From the NCBI GenBank assembly GCA_029203105.1, contig CP119318.1, positions 3,424,501 through 3,488,500 on the forward strand: 64,000 bases of DNA, written 5' to 3'. Below the pieces are notes generated by a model that was not told the DNA's origin, did not search any database, and saw nothing but the letters and a program-made list of their open reading frames with translations. Origin of the DNA: Candidatus Kaistia colombiensis. GTDB lineage: Bacteria; Pseudomonadota; Alphaproteobacteria; Rhizobiales; Kaistiaceae. How positions within the stretch are numbered: the stretch's first letter is position 1; each line of letters opens with the position of its first letter. Position numbers and translations under genes: made by a program. Positions 38,948 to 47,708 of this stretch are shown here, in pieces.

Positions 38948-39352
38948 TCAGCCGGCCGCGCCGGAAGCGCGGCTGGCATTGGAGATCTCGATCAGATTGC
39001 CGTCGGGATCGCGGACATAGACGGAGAGGATCGTCCCCATCGCGCCGGCACGCGAGACCGGCCCGAATTCGACCGCGACCCCGCTGCGCGCCAGATGCGT
39101 CTCGACGTCCTCGAGCGGCGTGCTGGTCAGGAAGCAGAGATCGGCGGATCCGGCGGTCGCGAACCGCGCCTTCGGCGCGAATTCCTGTCCGACCTGATGC
39201 AGATTGATCTTCTGCCGCCCGAAACGGAGCGCCACCCGGCCCGTGTCGAAGGTCTCGACGGTCATGCCGAGCGCCCTTTCGTAGAAGGCGCAGCTGCTCG
39301 CGATATCCGCGACCGTCAGCACCAGATGATCCAGATGGTCGATCGTGATCAT
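38948..39352 (-). CDS. Single-domain VOC family protein
   Basis: 134 residues. Starts MITIDHLDHLVLTVADIASS with the first metal-ligand His in DHLVL, then FYERALGMTVETF, KINLHQVG and the C-terminal VYVRDPDGNLIEIS containing the final Glu ligand, so a complete VOC metal site. Resembles the fosfomycin-resistance/glyoxalase I-like group, but specificity is unknown. Start ATG 39352 with GGTGGAGAGGA upstream; the in-frame extension to 39397 is unlikely. Follows the slipin gene on the same strand with 41 bp between. Confidence 0.87.
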   Translation of the reverse strand: MITIDHLDHLVLTVADIASSCAFYERALGMTVETFDTGRVALRFGRQKINLHQVGQEFAPKARFATAGSADLCFLTSTPLEDVETHLARSGVAVEFGPVSRAGAMGTILSVYVRDPDGNLIEISNASRASGAAG

Positions 39353-39393
39353 GGCGATTCCTCTCCACCAGCCTCCCCGCCGCGCTCCATGGT

Positions 39394-40155
39394 TCAAGCT
39401 CCGGGGACGACCGGCGGCCGCCTGAATATGTCGAGCAGTTCCGTCGGCAATGGGAAGACGATCGTCGAAGTGCGCTCGCTCGCAATGTCGTGCAGGGCGG
39501 CAAAATAGCGAAGCTGCATCGCCTGAGGCTCCAGCGCGAGGATACGACCGGCCTCGACCAGTTTCTCGGCGGCCTGATGCTCGCCTTCGGCGTTGATCAC
39601 CTTGGCCCGACGCAGGCGCTCCGCCTCGGCCTGCTTGGCGATGGCGCGCACCATGTTGTCATTGAGGTCGATGTCCTTGATCTCGATATTGGCGACCTTG
39701 ATGCCCCAGGTATCGGTTTGCTTGTCGAGGATCGACTGGATGGCGGCATTGAGGCGATCGCGTTCGACCAGCATCTCGTCCAGCTCGTGCTTGCCCAGCA
39801 CCGAGCGCAGCGTGGTCTGCGCCAATTGGCTGGTCGCGGCTATGAAATCCTCGACACGGATGATGGCGCGTTCCGGATCGATGACCCGGAAATACAGCAC
39901 CGCATTGACCTTCACCGGCACGTTGTCGCGCGAAATGACGTCCTGCGGCGGGACGTTATGGACGATGACCCGCAGATCGACCCGCACCATCTGCTGCGCG
40001 AACGGGATCAGGATGATCAGCCCTGGTCCCTTCACGCCGGTAAAGCGGCCGAGCGTGAAGACAACGCCGCGCTCGTATTCGCGCAGCACCCGGATCGCCG
40101 CCAGCAGGAAGATGACCAGAATGAACAGAACAACCAGATAGGGCACAAGGATCAT
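39394..40155 (-). CDS. Slipin-type SPFH/band-7 membrane protein
   Basis: 253 residues. N-terminal membrane hairpin (YLVVLFILVIFLLAAIRVL), then the SPFH core REYERGVVFTLGRFTGVKGPG, VSRDNVPVKVNAVLYFRV-like strand segment, and coiled-coil NMVRAIAKQAEAERLRRAKVI. Stomatin-like scaffolds assemble on the inner membrane and are substrates or partners of NfeD proteases. Its start overlaps the NfeD stop by 4 bp (ATGA), the classical stomatin operon partner arrangement. Confidence 0.93.
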   Translation of the reverse strand: MILVPYLVVLFILVIFLLAAIRVLREYERGVVFTLGRFTGVKGPGLIILIPFAQQMVRVDLRVIVHNVPPQDVISRDNVPVKVNAVLYFRVIDPERAIIRVEDFIAATSQLAQTTLRSVLGKHELDEMLVERDRLNAAIQSILDKQTDTWGIKVANIEIKDIDLNDNMVRAIAKQAEAERLRRAKVINAEGEHQAAEKLVEAGRILALEPQAMQLRYFAALHDIASERTSTIVFPLPTELLDIFRRPPVVPGA

Positions 40156-41561
40156 GGACGTTCTCCATCGGATTCGGCGTTTCGACCGGGCAACCGGCGC
40201 ACGGTCAGCGTGAGGCCGTCGATCGCCGCCACCTCGACGGTGTCGCCGGGAAGGAAGGCTTCCGTTCCCCGCGCCTGCCAGCGCTCGCCATGCGCGAAGA
40301 CGTGGCCGTCGTCGCCCTGCCAGTCGACCACCTCGGCCAGATGGCCTGGCATCGCCTCGCCGCCGACAAGGGCCGGATGCTTGCGGATGCGCCAGAGAGC
40401 GCGGGCGGTGAACGCGGACAGGCCGAAGACGAGGACGGCGACGCCACCGATCAGGGGACGCGACAGGGTGAAGCCGGGCTGCTCGGCCCGGAGCAGCATC
40501 GCCGCTCCCAGCAGGAAGGCGGCGAGCCCGCCAAGTCCCAGCACGACGGTCGGATTGAAGGCCTCGATGGCGAGGAAGGTCAGACCGAGCAACATCAAGG
40601 CTAGGCCGGCATAGTCGATCGGCAGCAGGTTCAGCGCATAGAAGCCGAGCAGCAGGCAGATCGTGCCGACGACGCCGGGCGCGACCAGGCCGGGGCTCAT
40701 GAACTCGAAAAGCAGACCATAGACGCCGGCAAGCATCAGCAGCACGGCGATGTTCGGATCGGTGATGACGGACAGCAGACGGATCAGCCAGCCCGGATCG
40801 TAGCGTTCCACCGCGATGCCGCGCGTGACAAGGGTCCGATGCGTGCCATCGGCCAGCTCGACCGTTCGTCCATCGATCCTGTCGGTCAGTTCGGTGACGT
40901 CCCTGGCGACGAGATCGATGGCGTGGGCGTCGAGCGCGGCATTGGCGGAGAGGCTCGCCGCATCGCGGACCGCCTTCTCGCCCCAGTCGGCGTTGCGGCC
41001 GCGCAGCTCGGCAAGACTGCGGATCAACGCGACGGCATCGTTGGTCACCTTGGCCGTCATCGCGTCGCCACCGGCGTTCGGCGCCGTGCCCTTCGACGGC
41101 TCGCCGCCTTCGCCGCCACCCGGCAATCCGGGAATCGGCGCGCCGAGTTCGACCGGCGTCGCGGCGCCGATATTGGTGCCGGGCGCCATCGCGGCGATGT
41201 GGGTGGCGTAGAGAATATAGGTGCCGGCGCTGGCGGCATGGGCGCCCGACGGCGCTACATAGCCAATGACCGGCACCGGCGAATCGACGATGTCACTGGC
41301 GATTTCGCGCATGCTGGTGGCGAGGCCGCCCGGCGTGTTGAGGCGCAGGATCACGATCTCGGCCTGACGCGCCGCCGCCATCGCCAGCCCCTCCTGCACC
41401 GCGCGCGCCGTCGCCGGACCGATCGCGCCGTCGATCTCGACCATCAGCGCGACGCGCGACGGCGCGTTCGCTGTCGCCGCCGGCGGCGGAGAAACAGCCG
41501 GTAGTAAAGCCAGGATCGCCGCCGCTGAGGCTGCGAAAAGGGCCACGCGCGCAGGTTTCAC
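40152..41561 (-). CDS. NfeD family membrane-bound serine protease (ClpP-like)
   Basis: 469 residues. Signal/anchor VALFAASAAAILALLPAV, a ClpP-like protease domain (MVEIDGAIGPATARAVQEGL; EIVILRLNTPGGLATSMREI; APSGAHAASAGTYI with the catalytic Ser), four or five central transmembrane helices and a C-terminal OB-fold NfeD domain (GHLAEVVDWQGDDGHVFAHG). Cleaves the hydrophobic end of its stomatin partner encoded immediately downstream. Start chosen at GTG 41561, with GGGAG eight bases upstream; the longer frame to 41666 has no ribosome-binding site. Confidence 0.9.
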   Translation of the reverse strand: MKPARVALFAASAAAILALLPAVSPPPAATANAPSRVALMVEIDGAIGPATARAVQEGLAMAAARQAEIVILRLNTPGGLATSMREIASDIVDSPVPVIGYVAPSGAHAASAGTYILYATHIAAMAPGTNIGAATPVELGAPIPGLPGGGEGGEPSKGTAPNAGGDAMTAKVTNDAVALIRSLAELRGRNADWGEKAVRDAASLSANAALDAHAIDLVARDVTELTDRIDGRTVELADGTHRTLVTRGIAVERYDPGWLIRLLSVITDPNIAVLLMLAGVYGLLFEFMSPGLVAPGVVGTICLLLGFYALNLLPIDYAGLALMLLGLTFLAIEAFNPTVVLGLGGLAAFLLGAAMLLRAEQPGFTLSRPLIGGVAVLVFGLSAFTARALWRIRKHPALVGGEAMPGHLAEVVDWQGDDGHVFAHGERWQARGTEAFLPGDTVEVAAIDGLTLTVRRLPGRNAESDGERP

Positions 41562-41799
41562 GCCCAAAGCTCCCTGTACAACATATGGGAGTTCCGCCCC
41601 CCGCCTTCCACAGCATCGATGCGGCTCGGGTTGCGCGCGCCGGGCGGTCGCCCGGCCGAAACCCAAAATCGTGATCGCCGTATTTGCGCTTCTGCGCTAT
41701 TCTGCCGCGGAGTGCATCGGGGTGTTGGCGCCTGCGATCGACAGCGATTCATGGCGAGACTTGCGATCGCTCTGCGGGGGCAAACTGGGAGCGCACGTC

Positions 41800-42618
41800 A
41801 TGGCGACGCATATGAGCGACTACTCCACCCACTCGCACCTCATCACCGGCTCGACCTCTCCCGAGACGTCGATGCCCGTGGTGCGCCGGATCACGGTCGC
41901 CGATCTCAAGGACGCATTGCGGCTCGGCTGGGACGACTTTTCAGCGATGCCGACCCATGCCATCTTTCTGGTCGTGATCTACCCCGTCGTCGGCCTGATG
42001 ATCGGCCGCGCCGTATTCGGGGCGGATATTCTGCCGCTGCTCTTTCCGCTGATGGCGGGCTTCGCGCTGCTCGGGCCCTTTGCGGCACTCGGGCTTTATG
42101 AGTTGTCGCGCCGGCGCGAACGGGGCCTCGACGTCTCGCTGCCGAAGATCCTCGAAGCCAGGCACTCGCCGTCGATCGGCGCCATCCTGATGCTCGGCAT
42201 CGGACTGATGGTGATCTTCTTCGTCTGGATCGCCGTGGCGAACGCGATCTATGTCGCCAATTTCGGCTATGCGCCGGCGGCATCGATCCCCGACTTCCTG
42301 CACCGCGTCCTGACAACCAAGGCGGGCTGGATGCTGATCCTGGTCGGCAATGGCGTCGGTTTCCTGTTTGCGCTGATGGTGCTGACGATCAGCGTGGTGT
42401 CGTTTCCGCTGCTGCTCGACCGCGATGTCGGCCTCGCCCCGGCAATCCTGACATCGATCCGCGCCGTGCTCGCCAATCCCGGTGTCATGGCGCTCTGGGG
42501 GCTGGTCGTCGCCATTTCGCTGGCGCTCGGCTCGATCCCCCTGTTCTTCGGGCTTGCCGTCGTCATGCCGGTGCTCGGCCATGCGACCTGGCATCTCTAT
42601 CGGAAGCTGGTCGTCTAG
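41800..42618 (+). CDS. DUF2189 family integral membrane protein
   Basis: 272 residues with about six transmembrane helices. Family features are VVRRITVADLKDALRLGWDDF before the first helix, FPLMAGFALLGPFAALGLYELSR, and late VVSFPLLLDRDVGLAPAILTSI. Function unknown in the family. Start ATG 41800 has GGGAG at 41787-41791, eight bases upstream; the longer in-frame leader overlaps the divergent promoter region. Monocistronic. Confidence 0.85.
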   Translation: MATHMSDYSTHSHLITGSTSPETSMPVVRRITVADLKDALRLGWDDFSAMPTHAIFLVVIYPVVGLMIGRAVFGADILPLLFPLMAGFALLGPFAALGLYELSRRRERGLDVSLPKILEARHSPSIGAILMLGIGLMVIFFVWIAVANAIYVANFGYAPAASIPDFLHRVLTTKAGWMLILVGNGVGFLFALMVLTISVVSFPLLLDRDVGLAPAILTSIRAVLANPGVMALWGLVVAISLALGSIPLFFGLAVVMPVLGHATWHLYRKLVV

Positions 42619-42885
42619 CGCGGTTTCACGCAAGACAAGGGTCGCGACGAATACGCGGCGGCGGGGCAGATGGGTTCGTTCGCCGCTTCAGCGAAACGGC
42701 GAACGAGCGGGGTGCCGCCGGCATCCCGGATCGGGTCTAGTCGGGAGCCACCCGAAGCAGGATTGGCCACAAGAACGAAGGCGAACCGAACTTGCCGATC
42801 GGTCGGCGGCGCGGTTTGCGGAGAACGAGCGCGGCCCAGCGGAGCCGCGTTCGTCGCGGCGGATGGGCACCCGGCTGTAGCTCCC

Positions 42886-43473
42886 TCAGCCGCGCCGCCC
42901 GCCTTCCCTTTTCCAGACGTCGAGCGGCTTGATATCGGGCGGCTGGGCGTTGGCGCGGACCCAGCTGTCGACCACCCAGCTCCGGCCGCTCGCCTTCTCG
43001 ACGATGGTCGCGGTGTTGTGCGGATAGCGGCCGTCGATCAGGAAGCCGCGATTGGCGGGGCGGCCGGCCTTGTGGTGACGCAGCCAGCCCCGGCTGTCCA
43101 GGAGTTGCAGCAGCGTGGTGGTGTTGACGGTCTCGTCGACGCAATCGATCTCCGACAAAGGCGTGAACAGCTCGTAGGTGTCCTTGGCGCCGTCGCTTGA
43201 TGTGCCGGTCGCGGCTCCCGCCTTGCGCTCGTACCACTGGTCGGCACGCGAAATCGCGGCGCGCTCGGCGACTGGGTTCGCCGTTCCGCCATCAAGGATG
43301 CGCTTCAGGCTCAGGAGGTCGCCGCGCGAGAACGTCACGGGCGAGCGCATCTTGCAGCCATAGCCGTGGCAATAGCGGATCGTGACCGGCGACAGCGCAT
43401 CCGCCATCGCCGGACCGGCCAGCGCCAGGACCAGGACGGCAGCCAAGCCGCCAGGCACTCGCTTCCATGACAT
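42886..43473 (-). CDS. Exported protein of unknown function
   Basis: 195 residues with signal peptide GGLAAVLVLALAGPAMA. The mature part begins with a cysteine pair, RYCHGYGCKM, followed by a helical region RADQWYERKAG and a segment with papain-like flavour: IDCVDETVNTTTLLQLLDSRG, then RPANRGFLIDGRYPHNTATIV and GRSWVVDSWVRANA. A Cys (DCVDE), a His (YPHNTA) and an Asp (VDSW) occur in an order compatible with a transglutaminase/NlpC-like protease, which is only a suggestion. Divergent from the DUF1127 gene. Confidence 0.75.
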   Translation of the reverse strand: MSWKRVPGGLAAVLVLALAGPAMADALSPVTIRYCHGYGCKMRSPVTFSRGDLLSLKRILDGGTANPVAERAAISRADQWYERKAGAATGTSSDGAKDTYELFTPLSEIDCVDETVNTTTLLQLLDSRGWLRHHKAGRPANRGFLIDGRYPHNTATIVEKASGRSWVVDSWVRANAQPPDIKPLDVWKREGGRRG

Positions 43474-43559
43474 GCAACCTCCCCCTGCGGCTCGCCGCCG
43501 TGCGACGTCCGCGTTTCCCCAGATCGGCGTTCATCGTCTCCGCCGCCGCCTCATTAGGC

Positions 43560-43578
43560 AATATTGCAGTGCAATATT
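43560..43578. promoter_or_regulatory. Perfect 9-1-9 palindrome, putative operator
   Basis: AATATTGCA-G-TGCAATATT, a perfect inverted repeat, in the 264-bp divergent region between the exported-protein gene (start 43473) and the DUF1127 gene (start 43738). AT-rich in a GC-rich genome. I cannot assign it to a known regulator. It lies 87 bp from one start and 160 bp from the other. Confidence 0.5.
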
Positions 43579-43737
43579 TAATCACTTTCGCATGCTGCCC
43601 TGCATCATCCGCAGCGCAGCCATGCGTATTTTCGCAGTGCTCCTGCAAGTCGTCCTCTCCTACATTCGGATCAACAGGGACGGCAGACGAAACAGATTGA
43701 GCCGCCCGATCCAAGTGATCCGATTGTCCGAAGGAAT

Positions 43738-43896
43738 ATGACCGTGGCCGTGAACATCCTCGCTTCCTACAAGAACTGGCACAAGTACCGCGAGACCTAC
43801 AGCGAGTTGATGCGTCTGACGTCCCGCGAACTGAATGACCTTGGCATCAACCGCGGCGACATTAGCCAGATCGCCAAGCAGTCGTCCGGCTACTAG
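43738..43896 (+). CDS. DUF1127 small arginine-rich-type protein
   Basis: 52 residues: MTVAVNILASYKNWHKYRE then TYSELMRLTSRELNDLGINR and GDISQIAKQSSGY. The LTSRELNDLGINRGDI core is the DUF1127 (YjiS-like) signature. Ribosome-binding site AAGGA at 43731-43735 directly precedes the ATG. In Rhodobacter the related gene (RSP_6037, ccaF1) is co-transcribed with the CcsR anti-Shine-Dalgarno sRNAs, and the same arrangement follows here. Small DUF1127 proteins influence RNA turnover and phosphate/carbon metabolism in some alphaproteobacteria; role here inferred. Confidence 0.92.
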   Translation: MTVAVNILASYKNWHKYRETYSELMRLTSRELNDLGINRGDISQIAKQSSGY

Positions 43897-44031
43897 GTCG
43901 ATACGGAATTCGCGCGGGAACAAACCTCCTCCCTTGTTCCCTGCGATGCGGCGCTAGCGAACCTCCTCCCTCGCGATGCGCCATTCAAAGAGACGCCCGT
44001 CGACCTCCTCCCCGACGGGCGTTTTTCTTTT
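43897..44031 (+). ncRNA. Cuckoo-type sRNA region: three hairpins with anti-Shine-Dalgarno loops
   Basis: Hairpin 1: stem GGGAACAA / TTGTTCCC (43916-43941). Hairpin 2: GGCGC-TA-GCGA / TCGC-GAT-GCGCC (43950-43982), with a small internal loop. Hairpin 3: ACGCCCGTCG / CGACGGGCGT (43993-44022) followed by TTTTTCTTTT. All three present the identical loop ACCTCCTCCC, which pairs with GGGAGGAGG-like ribosome-binding sites. Stems differ completely while loops are identical, so the loop is what is conserved. Located 20 bp after the DUF1127 stop, probably released by processing of the shared transcript. Confidence 0.88.
43993..44031 (+). terminator. Intrinsic terminator of the DUF1127-sRNA transcript (also sRNA hairpin 3)
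   Basis: 10-bp perfect GC-rich stem, ten-base loop ACCTCCTCCC and a T-rich tail (TTTTTCTTTT). Ends transcription 64 bp before the trmFO start. Confidence 0.93.
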
Positions 44032-44094
44032 GTCCGGACCGAACTGCGAACTGCGCGGTTGTCCGAACGCTCCCGGCGCAATAATCTTCGCGCC

Positions 44095-45504
44095 ATGAAA
44101 ACAGATCCCATTCACATCATCGGCGGCGGTCTGGCCGGCTCGGAAGCTGCCTGGCAAATCGTCAATCGCGGTATTCCCGTCGTCCTGCACGAGATGCGCC
44201 CCGTTCGCGCCACCGATGCCCACAAGACGGACGGCCTGGCCGAGCTCGTCTGCTCCAACTCCTTCCGCTCGGATGATGCCGACACCAATGCGGTCGGGCT
44301 GCTGCACGCGGAAATGCGAATGGCGAATTCGCTCATCATGCGGATGGGCGACGCCAACCAGGTTCCCGCCGGCGGTGCGCTCGCCGTCGACCGCGAAGGC
44401 TTTTCCCAGGCCGTCACCAAGGCGCTGGAAGATCACCCCCTCGTCACCATCGACCGCAACGAGATCGCGGGCCTGCCGCCGGCCGAATGGGACAATGTCA
44501 TTGTCGCAACCGGCCCCCTCACCTCGCCGGATCTTTCGCAGGCGGTTCGCGACCTGACGGGTGCGGATTCGCTGGCCTTCTTCGACGCCATCGCGCCGAT
44601 CGTCTATTTCGACTCGATCAACATGGACGTCGCCTGGTTCCAGTCGCGCTATGACAAGGTCGGACCGGGCGGCAACGGCGCCGACTACATCAACTGTCCG
44701 ATGGACGAGGCGCAGTACAACGCCTTCCTCGACGCCCTGATCGCCGGCGACACCACCGATTTCAAGGATTGGGAGGCCTCGACGCCCTATTTCGACGGTT
44801 GCCTGCCGATCGAGATCATGGCCGGTCGTGGTCGCGAGACGCTGCGCTTCGGTCCGATGAAGCCGGTCGGCCTCACCAATCCGCGCAACCCCACGGTCAA
44901 GGCGCATGCGATCGTCCAGCTGCGCCAGGACAATGCGCTCGGCACGCTCTACAACATGGTCGGCTTCCAGACGAAGCTGAAATATGGCGCGCAGACCGAC
45001 GTGCTGCGCATGATCCCGGGCCTCGAGAACGCGCAATTCGCCCGCCTTGGCGGCCTGCACCGCAATACCTTCCTCAATTCGCCCAAGCTGCTCGATCCGC
45101 TGCTGCGCCTGAAGGCACAGCCGCGCCTGCGCTTCGCCGGCCAGATCACCGGTTGCGAAGGCTATGTCGAATCGGCCTCGATCGGCCTGCTCGCCGGCCG
45201 CTTTGCCGCCGCGGAACGTCTCGGCGAAACGCCAGTGCTGCCGCCGGTCACCACGGCCTTCGGCGCGCTGCTCGGCCACATCACCGGCGGCCACCTCGTC
45301 GACGAAGATGCCGGAAGCCGCTCCTTCCAGCCGATGAACGTCAATTTCGGCCTGTTCCCGCCGGTCGAGATCCCGCGCGAACCCGGCGTGAAGCTGCGCG
45401 GCAACGACAAGGCGATCGCCAAGAAGAAGGCGCTCACCGCGCGCGCCCGCGCCGATGCATCCGCCTGGCTGAACGGCCCGGCCTCGGTCGCCGCCGCCGA
45501 ATAG
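44095..45504 (+). CDS. trmFO: Methylenetetrahydrofolate--tRNA-(uracil-5-)-methyltransferase
   Basis: 469-residue FAD enzyme making ribothymidine at position 54 of tRNA from methylenetetrahydrofolate. FAD motif GGGLAGSEAAW from residue 10; nucleophilic cysteines C53 (LVCSNSFRSDDADTN) and C236 (FDGCLPIEIMAGRG), the positions known from the Bacillus enzyme. C-terminal GRFAAAERLGE and HITGGHLVDEDAGSRSFQPM typical of GidA-like proteins. Start ATG 44095; the in-frame extension to 44059 lies next to the sRNA terminator and is unlikely. Confidence 0.96.
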   Translation: MKTDPIHIIGGGLAGSEAAWQIVNRGIPVVLHEMRPVRATDAHKTDGLAELVCSNSFRSDDADTNAVGLLHAEMRMANSLIMRMGDANQVPAGGALAVDREGFSQAVTKALEDHPLVTIDRNEIAGLPPAEWDNVIVATGPLTSPDLSQAVRDLTGADSLAFFDAIAPIVYFDSINMDVAWFQSRYDKVGPGGNGADYINCPMDEAQYNAFLDALIAGDTTDFKDWEASTPYFDGCLPIEIMAGRGRETLRFGPMKPVGLTNPRNPTVKAHAIVQLRQDNALGTLYNMVGFQTKLKYGAQTDVLRMIPGLENAQFARLGGLHRNTFLNSPKLLDPLLRLKAQPRLRFAGQITGCEGYVESASIGLLAGRFAAAERLGETPVLPPVTTAFGALLGHITGGHLVDEDAGSRSFQPMNVNFGLFPPVEIPREPGVKLRGNDKAIAKKKALTARARADASAWLNGPASVAAAE

Positions 45505-45670
45505 GCCCGACAAGATCGCCGGCGCGCGTGGCATTGCCGAACGCGCCGGCGTTCCGTACAGTCATCTCCACCGTCTGATTTGATGCCCAGTCCGAGAATT
45601 CGCATGCGCTAGAGCCACCGCAAGGGGGGAAGCCAGACATGCAGTCCGACGTGCATTGCGGGGCTCGCCC

Positions 45671-47425
45671 ATGAAGCGGCCCTTTCTCCTCGTGCTGATC
45701 AAACCGTCGCACTACGACGACGACGGCTATGTGATCCGCTGGTATCGGTCGTCGATCCCCTCGAATTCGCTGGCCAGTCTCTATGGCCTCGCCGCCGACT
45801 GCGAGGCCCGGAATGTCCTGGGCGACGACGTCACCCTCGACATCCGCGCGATCGACGAGACCAACACGCGGGTCCGGATCGACCGGCTGATCGAGGAATT
45901 CCGCCGCAACGGCAATTTCGGCCTGGTCGGACTGGTCGGCGTCCAGTCGAACCAGTATCCGCACGCGCTCGATCTCGCCCGCCCGCTGCGCAAGGCCGGC
46001 ATCCCGGTAGCGATGGGCGGCTTCCACGTTTCGGGCTGCCTCGCCATGCTGCCGGACCTGCATGTCGACCTGCAGCAGGCGCTCGACATCGGCATCAGCC
46101 TGTTTGCCGGCGAGGCGGAGGAGCGGCTCGACCGCGTGCTGCTCGACGCCGCCGCCGGCACGCTGCAACCGCTGTACAACTACATGAAGGAACTGCCGAG
46201 CGTCGAAGGTACGCCGGCGCCCTTCCTGCCGGCCGGCTATGTCGCACGGACGCTCGGCGGCAACACCAGCTTCGACGCCGGGCGCGGCTGCCCGTTCCAG
46301 TGCTCGTTCTGCACCATCATCAACGTGCAGGGCCGCAAATCCCGCCGCCGCTCGCCCGACGACGTCGAGCAGCTGATCCGCGAGAACCTGGCTCAGGGCA
46401 TCCACAACTACTTCATCACCGACGACAATTTCGCCCGCAACAAGGACTGGGAGATCATCCTCGACCGCATCGTCGCGCTGCGCGAGCGGGAGGGGATGCG
46501 CATCGGCCTGATGATCCAGGTCGACACGCTCTGCCACAAGATCCCGAAGTTCATCGAGAAGTGCAAGCGGGCCGGCGTCACCCGCGTCTTCATCGGGCTG
46601 GAGAACATCAACCCCGACAATCTGATGGCCGCGAAGAAGCGCCAGAACAAGATCACCGAATATCGGCGGATGCTGCTCGACTGGAAGCGCCAGGGCATCA
46701 TCACCTATGCCGGTTACATCCTCGGCTTCCCGAACGACACGCCGGACAGCATCCGCCGCGACATCGGCATCATCCAGCGCGAGCTGCCGCTCGATATTCT
46801 CGAATTCTTCTTCCTGACGCCGCTGCCCGGCTCCGAGGATCACCAGACGCTGCATCGCAAGGGCGTGGCGATGGATGCCGACCTGAACAAATATGACCTG
46901 GAGCATGCGGTGACGGCGCATGAGCGCATGTCGCAGCAGGAATGGGAGAAGATCTACCGCGACGCCTGGCGACTGTTCTATTCACCGGAGCACATGCTGA
47001 CGATCCTGCGCCGCGCCGCCGCCACCGGGGTCAAGACGACCAGCATCATGAAGCTCCTGATGTGGTTCTCGACCTCCGTCGACATCGAGCACGTCCATCC
47101 GCTGCAGGGCGGTGTCATCCGCTTCAAGGACCGCCTCGACCGTCGCCCTGGCATGCCCGTCGAACCCGCCTGGCGCTTCTATCCGCGCCATGCTCTCGAA
47201 ACCGTCGCCAAAAGCGCGCAACTATTGTGGCTGCTGGGCAAGCTCGAATGGCAGCGTCGCGGCATCGAGGCGAATCCCGACAAGGGGCGCTACATGGACG
47301 CCGCGCTGATGCCGGTGGTCGATGACGAGACCGAGACGCTGGAAATTTTCAACCAGAACGAGGCGGCGCGCGGCGCCGTCCGCCACGCCCACAACATCGA
47401 CATCCTGACGCACGGAGCCACTTGA
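45671..47425 (+). CDS. B12-binding-type radical SAM protein of unknown function
   Basis: 584 residues. N-terminal Rossmann-like domain resembling B12-binding modules (GLVGVQSNQYPHALDLARPL; GIPVAMGGFHVSG), without the DxHxxG cobalt-ligand motif. The radical SAM core has C207, C211 and C214 in CPFQCSFC, then NYFITDDNFARNKDW, VTRVFIGLENINPDNL and GFPNDTPDSIRRDIGI. The C-terminal ~190 residues hold YDLEHAVTAHERMSQQEWEK and a basic, helical tail. It falls in the class with HpnP/BchE/MiaB-like proteins but matches none that I can name. Start ATG 45671. Ends before an inverted repeat; no partner gene reveals a substrate. Confidence 0.87.
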   Translation: MKRPFLLVLIKPSHYDDDGYVIRWYRSSIPSNSLASLYGLAADCEARNVLGDDVTLDIRAIDETNTRVRIDRLIEEFRRNGNFGLVGLVGVQSNQYPHALDLARPLRKAGIPVAMGGFHVSGCLAMLPDLHVDLQQALDIGISLFAGEAEERLDRVLLDAAAGTLQPLYNYMKELPSVEGTPAPFLPAGYVARTLGGNTSFDAGRGCPFQCSFCTIINVQGRKSRRRSPDDVEQLIRENLAQGIHNYFITDDNFARNKDWEIILDRIVALREREGMRIGLMIQVDTLCHKIPKFIEKCKRAGVTRVFIGLENINPDNLMAAKKRQNKITEYRRMLLDWKRQGIITYAGYILGFPNDTPDSIRRDIGIIQRELPLDILEFFFLTPLPGSEDHQTLHRKGVAMDADLNKYDLEHAVTAHERMSQQEWEKIYRDAWRLFYSPEHMLTILRRAAATGVKTTSIMKLLMWFSTSVDIEHVHPLQGGVIRFKDRLDRRPGMPVEPAWRFYPRHALETVAKSAQLLWLLGKLEWQRRGIEANPDKGRYMDAALMPVVDDETETLEIFNQNEAARGAVRHAHNIDILTHGAT

Positions 47426-47495
47426 CGGGCGGTCGGCTCTTCACCGAGGGCAGGAAGGCACGCCGCCAGATGGCACTCGAGCTCTTCACGCACTC

Positions 47496-47653
47496 GCCGT
47501 CATCCCGGACGCAGCGAAGCGGAGATCCCGGATCCATCTGGCCGTTGCTCGGTGATCTGGCCGCCTGGTGAAGCGACCGATGTCGCCCAGCCCACGCTCC
47601 TGGCCCGGATCCAGCTGATGCATGGATCCCTGCTTTCGCAGGGATGACGGCAT
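47496..47653. repeat. Inverted pair of extragenic palindromic elements (copy 3)
   Basis: Left arm from 47496 has GCCGTCATCCCGGACGCAGC and GATCCCGGATCCA; right arm to 47653 has CATGGATCCCTGC then CGCAGGGATGACGGC, its imperfect reverse complement. Occupies most of the 283-bp gap between convergent genes (radical SAM protein and NDUFAF6-like). Confidence 0.8.
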
Positions 47654-47708
47654 AGGTTGAGGCAGCCTCTAGCGTCAACAAGCGCCGTCGGCAGCCATCA
47701 ACTTCGCC

